From NCBI GenBank assembly GCA_027346765.1, contig DAIERN010000017.1, positions 1 to 13,685 of the forward strand: DNA of 13,685 bases, written 5' to 3'. This DNA comes from Chloroflexota bacterium. Lineage in GTDB: Bacteria > Chloroflexota > Limnocylindria > Limnocylindrales > CSP1-4. Below, piece after piece: positions 7,766 through 13,685 of the stretch. Each line of letters begins with the position of its first letter. Position 1 is the stretch's first letter. Both the position numbers and the translations under genes were made by a program. Under the pieces are notes generated by a model. The model searched no databases. It was not told the origin of the DNA and worked only from the letters and a program-made list of their open reading frames with translations.

Positions 7766-8241
7766 GCCGCCTGCCCAGCCTGGGGCCGCGCGGCGAAGGC
7801 TGGCTCGCCCTGCAGCTGCTGCTGCTGCTCGCGATCGTCGCGGCGGCAATGGCCTTCCCGATGCACGTGGATGGCTCGGTGGAGCAGAGCGCGCGGGTGG
7901 TCGGGCTGGTCGTGCTGGTCGGTGGTCTGGTCGTCTTTGGTCTGGGTATCGTGACCCTGGGCGGCTCGCTCAGCCCGTTGCCCAAGCCACTCGCGTCGGC
8001 TGAGCTCGTGGAACGGGGCATCTACCGATTCATCCGGCACCCCATCTACACCGGCCTCGTTCTCGCCGCCCTGGGCGGCTCGATCTACGCCATGTCGCCG
8101 CTCGCCCTGCTGTCCACGCTGGCGCTGGCCGTGGTGCTGGACCTGAAGGCGCGGCGCGAGGAGATCTGGCTGCGCCAGCAGTACCCGGGTTACGAGGGCT
8201 ACGCCACGCGAACGAAGAAGTTCATTCCTCTGGTTTACTGA
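7762..8241 (+). CDS. isoprenylcysteine carboxyl methyltransferase (ICMT/PEMT-like) family membrane protein
   Basis: A 159-residue integral membrane protein of the ICMT/phospholipid-methyltransferase superfamily, expected to use S-adenosylmethionine; the substrate cannot be told from sequence, and bacterial members are mostly uncharacterised. Hydrophobic segments lie at about 14-34, 46-67 and 94-128. The signature runs LVERGIYRFIRHPIYTG (82-98), with the RHP-x-Y-x-G cofactor-site pattern, and [31 protein letters not shown] C-terminal sequence with the family's E-E and Y-x-x-Y spacing. A run of CTG codons encodes a leucine tract near residue 18. ATG overlaps the fabI stop (ATGA). It is the last gene of the glgA operon, and its final 20 bases overlap the 3' end of the opposing ftsH gene, leaving no room for a conventional terminator between them. 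Confidence 0.85.
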   Translation: MSRLPSLGPRGEGWLALQLLLLLAIVAAAMAFPMHVDGSVEQSARVVGLVVLVGGLVVFGLGIVTLGGSLSPLPKPLASAELVERGIYRFIRHPIYTGLVLAALGGSIYAMSPLALLSTLALAVVLDLKARREEIWLRQQYPGYEGYATRTKKFIPLVY

Positions 8242-10288
8242 TCGCCAGCGCGCCGATCGAGGACCACTCGCGTGGTCGCGCGGCGGCGGGCCGCCACTCC
8301 ACGTCCGCGTCGGGCACGTCGAGCCTGCCATCGAAGAGCGCGTCGAACGTGTCGCCGTCGATCCGCTCCTGCTGAACGAGGTACACGCCAATGCGGCGCA
8401 GCTGGTCGAGGTGGTCGATCAGCGTCTGGCGCGCGGCCGCGTACGCCTCGTCGAGGATGGCCGCTGTCGCGCGGGTGGCGGCGCCCTGAAGCTCGGTCGG
8501 CAGCGAGCCGTCGCGCTTGGCCGCGAAGAGCGACAGCGCGCCGCGGCCTGACGCCCCTGGAGCCACCGCGTCATCGATCTTGGGGTCGCGCCCCATGCCC
8601 CAGCGGTTGACCATCGACGTGGCGATCTGGGTGGCCTTCTCGAAGTCGTTCGCGGCACCCGGCGTCACTTCCTGGAAGAGCAGCTCCTCGGCCGCACGAC
8701 CGCCCATCAGCGCCACCAGGCGCGCGCGCAGGTCGCTCTCCGCGGGCAGGTCGTTGTCCTCCTGGCTCGACACGGTCACGCCCAATGCTTCGCCGTGGGC
8801 GAAGAGCGAGATCTCCTCCACGCGGCGCGAGTCGCCGTGCACCTTGCCGCAGATCGCGTGGCCCACCTCGTGGGCAGCGATGATTGCCCGGTCGCGCTCG
8901 TTCATGGAGCGGCGCCGGCCCGTGCCGACGGCGACCTTGAGCCAGCCGGCGTGCATGTCCTCGTTGGCGATCGTGCCCGTGCCGCGCCGCGCGGCCATGA
9001 TCGCCGCCTCGTTGAGCAGGTCGGCCAGCTGCGCGCCACTGAAGCCGTACGTCTTGCGCGCCAGGGAATCGAGGTCCACCTCCGGTCCAATTGGCTTGCC
9101 GCGTGCGTGCACGTCGAGGATCGCGCGGCGCCCGGCCACGTCGGGCAGCCCCACGTGGACCTTGCGGCTGAACCGGCCAGGGCGGAGGAGCGCCTCATCT
9201 AGGATGTCGAGCCGGTTGGTCGCGGCGATGACCACGATCTCGCCTGACGTGCCAAAGCCGTCCAGCTCCACCAAGAGCTGGTTGAGCGTCTGTTCGCGCT
9301 CCTCGTGCGAGTTGGTCCCGCCGCGGGCCTTGCCCAGGGCGTCGAACTCGTCGATGAAGATGACCGCCTTACCAAGCGACTTTGCGTGACTGAACAGGTC
9401 GCGCACGCGGCGCGCTCCCACGCCGACGTACTTCTCGACGAAATCGCTGCCCGACGCATGCAGGAAAGGCACGCCCGCTTCCGTGGCGACGGCGCGCGCG
9501 AGCATCGTCTTGCCGGTGCCCGGCGGACCGAACAGCAGGATGCCGCGCGGCACCCGCGCGCCCAGCGCGCGGAAATGCTCGGGATGACGCAGGAACTCGA
9601 TCGGCTCGGCGAGCTCGAGCTTGGCTTCGTCGCAGCCGGCCACGTCGGTCAGGCGGACTTCGCTACCGGAGCCAAAGGGCGCCGGGCGGTTGGCCAGCGC
9701 GGCGGCAGTGGGCGCGGCGCCGGGCGCCGGCACAGGGGCGGGCATGATCGTCGAGAACCTGGTGGAGCGGCGGTTCAGCACGGGCAGGCGGTCGCGCGCG
9801 CCGTACAGGAACGCGATGCCCAGTCCGGCGAGGAGCACCAGCAGGCCGATGTTGATGGCGCTGCGGACGGGATCCGTGGCAGTTGCAGTCGAGCGATCGG
9901 CGATCGCGGCGAGCGCGCTGGGGGTCAGCAGGTCGCCGTAACCCAGGGTCTGGAGCGCGGCCGCGGCATCACCCACTGAGCCGCCCACCGTGATCGCGAC
10001 GAAGGGCCCGTCCTGGCGTTGCGCGAGCAGGACCTTTGCGCCGGCCTCGCCCGCGCCAACCGTTACCGCCTTCACCTCCCCCGCGTCGATGCGCGTCGCG
10101 AGGTCAAGCAGCGTCCAGCGCTCGTTTGCGGTCGCCGTGGGCAGGTCTGCCGGGATCGTTCGCGCAGGGTTCGCGGCCAGCCAGGTGGCGCCGCCCGCCA
10201 CGAGTGAGACCGCGATCAGTCCAACCGCGAGCCACACCCGCGGGTGACCGTCAAACCTGTGTCGTGCCCTGAGCCATATTCCGCGCAA
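8222..10288 (-). CDS. ftsH: ATP-dependent zinc metalloprotease FtsH (somewhat divergent)
   Basis: Membrane-anchored AAA+ protease that extracts and degrades membrane and cytosolic proteins. In its 688 residues: TM1 (about 18-38), a short extracytoplasmic domain (about 40-140), TM2 (about 144-163), a Pro/Ala-rich linker (180-205), then the AAA module with Walker A GPPGTGKT (254-261), pore loop YVG (287-289), Walker [12 protein letters not shown] (309-319) and second region of homology [18 protein letters not shown] (356-373, arginines 369 and 372). The peptidase has HEVGH (473-477) and the third zinc ligand, D548 in NDFEKAT. Departures from classical FtsH are the tyrosine instead of phenylalanine in the pore loop, HEVGH instead of HEAGH, and GRFSRKV instead of GRFDRQV. 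All catalytic residues are kept, so it should be active, perhaps as a paralogue. The TTG start at 10288 is preceded by AGGTGA. Confidence 0.93.
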   Translation of the reverse strand: MRGIWLRARHRFDGHPRVWLAVGLIAVSLVAGGATWLAANPARTIPADLPTATANERWTLLDLATRIDAGEVKAVTVGAGEAGAKVLLAQRQDGPFVAITVGGSVGDAAAALQTLGYGDLLTPSALAAIADRSTATATDPVRSAINIGLLVLLAGLGIAFLYGARDRLPVLNRRSTRFSTIMPAPVPAPGAAPTAAALANRPAPFGSGSEVRLTDVAGCDEAKLELAEPIEFLRHPEHFRALGARVPRGILLFGPPGTGKTMLARAVATEAGVPFLHASGSDFVEKYVGVGARRVRDLFSHAKSLGKAVIFIDEFDALGKARGGTNSHEEREQTLNQLLVELDGFGTSGEIVVIAATNRLDILDEALLRPGRFSRKVHVGLPDVAGRRAILDVHARGKPIGPEVDLDSLARKTYGFSGAQLADLLNEAAIMAARRGTGTIANEDMHAGWLKVAVGTGRRRSMNERDRAIIAAHEVGHAICGKVHGDSRRVEEISLFAHGEALGVTVSSQEDNDLPAESDLRARLVALMGGRAAEELLFQEVTPGAANDFEKATQIATSMVNRWGMGRDPKIDDAVAPGASGRGALSLFAAKRDGSLPTELQGAATRATAAILDEAYAAARQTLIDHLDQLRRIGVYLVQQERIDGDTFDALFDGRLDVPDADVEWRPAAARPREWSSIGALAISKPEE

Positions 10289-10373
10289 GAGTCACCTGCC
10301 CCCAAGCCGCCCGTCGAGGTGGAGGTGACAAATCGGCTTATCCCGCCGCCCCCGCGATGCGCATGCAATGTTA
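10289..10373 (-). promoter_or_regulatory. ftsH upstream region: ribosome-binding site, possible -10
   Basis: Eighty-five bases separate the exonuclease stop from the ftsH TTG. AGGTGA at 10292-10297 (minus strand) lies 3 bases from the TTG and matches the distal part of the AGGAGGTGA consensus, supporting this start. TAACAT close to 10368-10373, just after the exonuclease stop codons, fits TANNNT but has no evident -35 partner. Read-through from the exonuclease gene is equally possible. Confidence 0.4.
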
Positions 10374-10925
10374 CTACTCGTCTTTGAGAGGGCGTTGCAA
10401 CAGCGCCTGCGCGAGGAGCGCCTGATCGCGCGCGTCCTCGAGGGCGTTGTGCGTCTGCTCGAAATGGATGTCGAGCCGCTCCTCGATGTGGAGCTTGCGC
10501 GTCTCCGCCCAGCGGGCCACACCGGTGGCACCCATATACAGGCTTTTGAGATCCAGCGCCGAGATCCCGAAGGGATTGCGGCCAAGGTGCCGCCAGAAGG
10601 CGTCGGCCACGAACATCCAGTCAAATGGCGCGTTGAAGCCCACGAACACCGGCCAGCGCCCGGCGGCGACGCTGAGCACCCAATCCTCCAGCTGCTGCAT
10701 CGCGACCGCTGGCTCAAGGCCGTCGCGGGCCAGCCGATCTGGCGTGAGGCCGTGGACGCCCTGCGCCTCGGCCGACCAGGACCGGTCCGGGTCGGGCTTG
10801 AGCTCCAGGTAGATGGCGGTGGTCGGGTCATCCACCAGGCAGGCGCCGATCGACAGCAGGCTGCCCGTGCTGGGGCTGTCGCCCGACGTCTCGACGTCGA
10901 CGCTGATCAAGGCTTCCTCGTTCAT
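10374..10925 (-). CDS. DEDDh 3'-5' exonuclease (DnaQ/RNase T-like)
   Basis: A stand-alone exonuclease-fold protein of 183 residues, predicted to remove nucleotides from 3' ends with two metal ions. Exo I: SVDVETSG (8-15; D10 and E12). Exo II: VGFNAPFDWMF (95-105; D102). Exo III: H159 and D164 in THNALEDARD, the H-x4-D spacing of the DEDDh branch. The frame stays open about 59 codons upstream, but that extension is Arg/Ser-rich and unlike the family, so ATG 10925 was chosen: it sits 9 codons before the first catalytic Asp and has a TACATT hexamer just upstream. The gene ends with tandem stops (TAG TAA). ftsH follows 85 bases later on the same strand. DNA versus RNA substrate (oligoribonuclease, RNase T or DNA repair nuclease) cannot be settled from sequence. 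Confidence 0.88.
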   Translation of the reverse strand: MNEEALISVDVETSGDSPSTGSLLSIGACLVDDPTTAIYLELKPDPDRSWSAEAQGVHGLTPDRLARDGLEPAVAMQQLEDWVLSVAAGRWPVFVGFNAPFDWMFVADAFWRHLGRNPFGISALDLKSLYMGATGVARWAETRKLHIEERLDIHFEQTHNALEDARDQALLAQALLQRPLKDE

Positions 10926-10930
10926 CGCGC

Positions 10931-10936
10931 GCAATG
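10931..10936 (-). promoter_or_regulatory. putative -10 hexamer of exonuclease gene (leaderless)
   Basis: TACATT on the minus strand fits TANNNT and ends 5 bases before the chosen ATG (10925), placing a start point near the A of the ATG. No Shine-Dalgarno lies at useful distance; an AAAAGG is about 15 bases away, too far. No good -35 was seen. Confidence 0.4.
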
Positions 10937-11009
10937 TATGGCCTTTTGATTCAGCTGATCTCCGCAGCGACGCCTCACGGCTGCTGCTGCGCGCTCCGGT
11001 CAGGCCTGC

Positions 11010-11039
11010 CGCAAGCGGCCGGCATGACCTCCGCTTGCG
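11010..11039. repeat. 9-bp perfect inverted repeat (hairpin)
   Basis: CGCAAGCGG (11010-11018) and CCGCTTGCG (11031-11039) are exact reverse complements around a 12-base loop. It lies about 85 bases upstream of the exonuclease start on the minus strand. No T-run follows in either direction, so it is not a standard intrinsic terminator; a regulator site or part of an RNA fold is possible. Confidence 0.6.
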
Positions 11040-11300
11040 TAATCCACACCGATATCCCCAGTCCGGCGCGGTTGGTGGAAAACATTGGGCCGATTCGGAC
11101 AACTTGGTGGATGACTTCTATTGAACCGGCTGCGATGCGTCCGTAATGTCTGCATCAGCCCGAAGGGGCCAGACGGAAATCGGACCGAAGAGATCGGGGC
11201 GCAAGCCCAAGAGCTACGGACCCCGACCCAGGAGACGCGGACCCGGGACTCGCTCCCGCGGACCAGCGAAGCAGGCTCGCAAGAGATCTGCCGTCGAACA

Positions 11301-11323
11301 GCCGAGGGGCTCGTCCCCTTGGC
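11301..11323. repeat. 9-bp stem, 5-base loop hairpin
   Basis: GCCGAGGGG and CCCCTTGGC pair over nine positions with one G-T wobble around CTCGT. It lies about 125 bases downstream of the CBS-protein stop on the minus strand. Without a T-run it would be at best a weak or Rho-assisted terminator for the kor operon. Confidence 0.5.
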
Positions 11324-11447
11324 AGGCGGACTACCTGGCACCGATGGTCACTTCGGGTCTTTCCTTGCGCGCCGGAAGTCCGGGAGCTGATGCCTGACCC
11401 CAGCAGGGACTCGATGATCCGCGCGGCGAGGGGAGCGCGCTAGAAGA

Positions 11448-11951
11448 TCAGCGCAGCTCCGCCAGGATGTGGGCGAAGATGTCGCGCGCGCTGACGATGC
11501 CCGTCGCGTGGCCGTCCGTCACCAGCGGGATATGGCGAAAACCGCCGACCGCCATCTTGTGGATCGCAACGGCGACTGAGTCATCGGCACGCAAGACGAC
11601 CGGGTCGCCGGTCATGAGATCGGCCACCGTGACGCCCTCGAGCCGAGCCCGGTAGAGCTTCAGCACCAGGTCGCGCTCGGACAGGATGCCGCGCAGGGTG
11701 CCGTCCGCGTCTTCCACCAGGAGGCAGCCCACGTTCGCGTCCTGCATCTGGCGCACGGCGTCCGCCGCGCTCGCAGAAGGCGCGATGGTCAGCGGCGTGT
11801 GATGGCGCACTGCCGCCAACGGCACGTCGACAAGGCTCGCCTCGAACGCGTTCGACGGCTCGGGGATGTCAGCGCTGCGAAGATCAGCGCCGCAGTTCTC
11901 GCACTCGTCGATGCCCTGGAGGTTGTTGAAGCCGCAGACGGGGCAGATCAC
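11448..11951 (-). CDS. zinc-ribbon protein with two CBS domains
   Basis: A 167-residue cytoplasmic protein. The N-terminus is a four-cysteine zinc ribbon, C3-x2-C6 and C17-x2-C20 (CPVCG, CENCG). A linker (about 24-46) leads to a CBS pair: CBS1 about 48-104 (PLTIAPSASAADAVRQM ... GILSERDLV) and CBS2 about 108-167 (MTGDPVVLRADDSVAVA ... GIVSARDIFAHIL). Such pairs usually bind adenine nucleotides or related ligands; the ligand here is unknown. GTG at 11951 is chosen because the zinc-ribbon cysteines follow immediately; AGGTAG lies about 6 bases upstream as a weak ribosome-binding site. It starts 16 bases after the korB stop on the same strand, so it is almost certainly in the kor operon and may sense energy state or regulate a partner. 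No catalytic domain is attached. Confidence 0.88.
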   Translation of the reverse strand: MICPVCGFNNLQGIDECENCGADLRSADIPEPSNAFEASLVDVPLAAVRHHTPLTIAPSASAADAVRQMQDANVGCLLVEDADGTLRGILSERDLVLKLYRARLEGVTVADLMTGDPVVLRADDSVAVAIHKMAVGGFRHIPLVTDGHATGIVSARDIFAHILAELR

Positions 11952-11967
11952 GGGCGGCTACCTGGTC

Positions 11968-13035
11968 TTACTCGACTGTCCAGGTTTCGCCGGCGAGCAC
12001 CAGCTTGGCGAGGTCGCCCGCGCCCTGCTTGGCGATCGCGTCCTCGATCTGGCCAACGACGAGCTGGTCATGCGTGGGCCGGCTGATGTTGCGCAGCACG
12101 CCAACCGGCACCGGGTAGTCCGGATACCACATGCGCGACAGCATGTAGGCGAGATACGGATCTTGTGCCTCTTCGTCATGGACGAGCAGGTCGGCTTCGG
12201 TCACGCCGTTCTCGCCGATCGACACGACCTCGGGATGCAGTCCATTGAGGCGGATGCCCTTGTCGCGGTCCTTGCCAAAGATCATCGGCTTGCCGTGCTC
12301 CAGGACGAGCATCCGATCGTCGCGCACGTCGCGCTCGGTGAAGTCGCGGTAGGCGCCATCGTTGAAGATGTTGCAGTTCTGGAGGACCTCCACAAAAGTC
12401 GAGCCATGGTGGTGGCCGGCCTTGTCGAGCGTCTCCTGCAGATGCTCGGTGTGGGTATCAACTGAGCGCGCCACGAAAGAGGCCTCAGCCGCGAGAGCGA
12501 TGGACAGCGGCTGGACCGGGTAGTCGACCGTGCCCACCGGCGAAGACTTGGTCTTCTTGCCGAACTCCGAGGTGGGCGACGCCTGGCCCTTGGTCAGGCC
12601 GTAGATGCGGTTGTTGAACATGATCACTTTGATGTCGACATTGCGTCGCATCGAGTGGAGGATGTGGTTGCCTCCGATTGACAGCGCATCCCCGTCGCCG
12701 GTAATGACCCACACCATCAGCGCCGGGTTGGCCAGCTTCAGTCCGGTCGCCAGAGTGGGCGCGCGGCCGTGGATGGAGTGGAAGCCGTAGGTGTTCATGT
12801 AGTACGGCAGCCGACCGGAGCAGCCGATGCCGCTGATGAACACGATGTTCTCGCGCGGCACGCCAAAGTCGGGCATCGTCTTCTGCGTCTGGGCGAGGAT
12901 CGAGTAATCACCGCAGCCCGGGCACCAGCGCACTTCCTGGTCGGACACGAAGTCCTTGCGCGTCAGCTGCAGCGTCTCGAGCATCTGGGCGTTCTCGGGG
13001 CTCAAGGCTGCGCCGTTGCCGTTGGTGTCCGTCAC
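11968..13035 (-). CDS. korB: 2-oxoacid:ferredoxin oxidoreductase, beta subunit (KorB type)
   Basis: Thiamine-pyrophosphate subunit of a CoA-acylating 2-oxoacid:ferredoxin oxidoreductase, most likely acting on 2-oxoglutarate (giving succinyl-CoA, CO2 and reduced ferredoxin). Of 355 residues, WCPGCG (37-42) and GIGCSGR (69-75) begin the core; C38, C41, C72 and C221 can ligate the [4Fe-4S] cluster. The TPP motif runs from GDGDALSIGGNH (113-124) to NN (141-142), followed by RIYGLTKGQ. The sequence resembles the actinobacterial (for example mycobacterial) KorB group, which supports 2-oxoglutarate over pyruvate, though specificity is inferred. The GTG start overlaps the korA stop (GTGA), with GAGGAG eight bases upstream. 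The N-terminal 25 residues before the conserved region are short and variable. Confidence 0.93.
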   Translation of the reverse strand: MTDTNGNGAALSPENAQMLETLQLTRKDFVSDQEVRWCPGCGDYSILAQTQKTMPDFGVPRENIVFISGIGCSGRLPYYMNTYGFHSIHGRAPTLATGLKLANPALMVWVITGDGDALSIGGNHILHSMRRNVDIKVIMFNNRIYGLTKGQASPTSEFGKKTKSSPVGTVDYPVQPLSIALAAEASFVARSVDTHTEHLQETLDKAGHHHGSTFVEVLQNCNIFNDGAYRDFTERDVRDDRMLVLEHGKPMIFGKDRDKGIRLNGLHPEVVSIGENGVTEADLLVHDEEAQDPYLAYMLSRMWYPDYPVPVGVLRNISRPTHDQLVVGQIEDAIAKQGAGDLAKLVLAGETWTVE

Positions 13036-13685
13036 TTGAGCAACTCCTCGACGGCTTGTCTGATCTCAATGATTCGATATGGCTTGCCGCGCACCTTGTT
13101 GAGCCCCTTCACGTCGATGAGGTATTTCGCCCGGAGCAGGAGCGAGAGGTGGCCCAGGTTGACTTCGGGCACGAGCACGTGCTTGAAGCTGCGCAGCACC
13201 TGCTCAGTATTCGCAGGCAGCGGATTGAGGTGGCGCAGGTGGGCGTGGCTGACCGCCCAGCCCTCGGCCTGGAGGCGCTCGACCGCGCTCCGGATGGCGC
13301 CGTACGTTGAGCCCCAGCCGACCACCAGCACGTCGCCCTCTTCCTTGCCGAAGACCGACAACGGCGGGATGTCGCGGGCGATGCCCGCGATCTTTGCGTC
13401 GCGCAGGAGCGTCATCTTGTGGTGGTTCTCAGGGTCGTACGAGACGTTGCCGGTGATGTCGGCCTTCTCAAGGCCACCAATGCGATGCTCGAGTCCGGGC
13501 GTGCCCGGCACGGCCCACGGTCGGGCGAGCGTGTCGGCGTCGCGGTTGTAGGGCTGGAAGGTTGCCTTGTCAGTGTGGTTGGGGATCGAGATGTCTTCGA
13601 GCGCGGCGAGGTCCGGCAGGCGCCACGGCTCCGACCCGTTGGCGAGGAACCCGTCGGACAGGTAGATGACGGGCGTCATGTACTT
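13032..13685 (-). CDS. korA: 2-oxoacid:ferredoxin oxidoreductase, alpha subunit (5' part beyond window edge)
   Basis: Partner of KorB. The frame is open to the right edge (K-Y then MTPVIYLSDGFLANG), so the first methionine here is internal and only the last 217 residues are visible; full alpha subunits are far longer (about 600 when fused to the gamma domain, about 380 without). Visible are the end of the pyrimidine-binding domain (YLSDGFLANGSEPWRLP), a PGTPGLEHRIGGLE segment followed by TGNVSYDPENH, and the domain II fold with VLVVGWGSTYGAI and a typical LRHLNPLP ... VPEVNLGHLS-like stretch. The TGA overlaps the korB GTG by two bases. Whether the gamma domain is fused cannot be seen here. 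Confidence 0.92.
   Translation of the reverse strand, partial: KYMTPVIYLSDGFLANGSEPWRLPDLAALEDISIPNHTDKATFQPYNRDADTLARPWAVPGTPGLEHRIGGLEKADITGNVSYDPENHHKMTLLRDAKIAGIARDIPPLSVFGKEEGDVLVVGWGSTYGAIRSAVERLQAEGWAVSHAHLRHLNPLPANTEQVLRSFKHVLVPEVNLGHLSLLLRAKYLIDVKGLNKVRGKPYRIIEIRQAVEELLK
13044..13049 (-). promoter_or_regulatory. Shine-Dalgarno of korB
   Basis: GAGGAG on the minus strand, inside the end of korA, lies 8 bases before the korB GTG. It fixes this start and shows that this genome does use Shine-Dalgarno sites, in contrast to glgA and glgP. Confidence 0.75.

Larger units (their letters stand above)
10926..11447. other. 522-base intergenic region without a convincing gene, rich in hairpins
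   Basis: Between the exonuclease start and the CBS-protein stop. Short open frames exist (plus 11146-11397, 83 residues, very Arg/Lys-rich; plus 11121-11390; minus 11000-11341). None has a recognisable domain, and by eye their third codon positions are much less GC-biased than the flanking genes; the 83-residue frame also uses AGA, AGG, CGA and GGA, rare in the neighbours. Hairpins seen: 11010-11039, 11158-11169 (GCCC-GAAG-GGGC), 11197-11208 (GGGC with a GCAA tetraloop) and 11301-11323. A direct repeat TTGGTGGA occurs near 11074 and 11105. It could hold an unrecognised structured RNA, a fast-evolving small basic protein or a decayed gene. No tRNA, riboswitch or RNase P pattern could be matched. 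Confidence 0.6.

Noticed and set aside
11039..11080. DnaA-box-like TAATCCACA and GGTGGAAAA suggesting an origin
   Set aside because: Only one near match (8 of 9) and one poor match, no cluster, no AT-rich unwinding region, and no dnaA/dnaN/parAB nearby.
10926..11102. 59-codon N-terminal extension of the exonuclease
   Set aside because: Open but Arg/Ser-rich and without family similarity; ATG 10925 fits the DEDDh N-terminus and the nearby TACATT hexamer.
11190..11215. GGGGCGCAAGCCC resembling a c-di-GMP-I riboswitch core
   Set aside because: Lacks the exact conserved core and the paired tetraloop/receptor arms, and no gene starts downstream on the plus strand.
11380..11395. GGAAGTCCGGGAGC resembling the conserved 5' part of RNase P RNA
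   Set aside because: The rest of the conserved RNase P RNA core was not found on either strand; short GC-rich match by chance.
11418..11442. GC-rich inverted repeat just downstream of the CBS gene as an intrinsic terminator
   Set aside because: Only a 5-bp GCGCG/CGCGC stem with a 10-base loop and no T-run; expected by chance in this composition.

Overview
The window is a GC-rich stretch of bacterial chromosome, almost fully coding, with many GTG and TTG starts. The gene set is glycogen/alpha-glucan enzymes, an actinobacterial-style KorAB 2-oxoacid:ferredoxin oxidoreductase, FtsH, FabI and a cell-wall amidase. This fits a free-living GC-rich lineage such as Actinobacteriota or Chloroflexota. 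That placement is inferred from gene types and composition only. I see no insertion sequence, phage gene, CRISPR array, rRNA or tRNA.

Layout. (1) Bases 1-4049, minus strand: a DUF3417-type alpha-glucan phosphorylase (glgP) followed after 13 bases by a GH57 amylase/4-alpha-glucanotransferase that runs off the left edge. (2) Bases 4050-4092: a 43-base divergent control region holding a perfect 11-bp inverted repeat. Each arm carries the same TAGCAT -10-like hexamer, exactly 9 bases before the start codon it faces. (3) Bases 4093-8241, plus strand: a tightly coupled operon of glycogen/starch synthase (glgA), a secreted Amidase_3 peptidoglycan amidase, enoyl-ACP reductase (fabI) and an isoprenylcysteine-methyltransferase-like membrane protein, with every start overlapping the previous stop. 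(4) Bases 8222-10925, minus strand: a DEDDh exonuclease and ftsH; the ftsH end overlaps the operon end by 20 bases. (5) Bases 10926-11447: about 520 bases without a convincing gene but with several hairpins. (6) Bases 11448-13685, minus strand: korA (cut by the right edge), korB and a small zinc-ribbon/CBS protein.

How the parts work together. GlgA would elongate alpha-1,4-glucan, while GlgP and the GH57 enzyme would shorten and rearrange it. Both transcription units start from one symmetric element, which could act as a synthesis/degradation switch. The genes after glgA (wall amidase, fatty-acid reductase, membrane methyltransferase) tie polymer synthesis to envelope growth, at least by co-expression. 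KorAB supplies low-potential electrons and CO2-linked 2-oxoacid chemistry, and the CBS protein beside it is a plausible but unproven nucleotide sensor.

The most interesting item is the symmetric divergent promoter/palindrome at 4058-4084. Neither flanking start has a Shine-Dalgarno sequence, so both messages may be leaderless. No wholly new multi-gene defence or metabolic system is evident.
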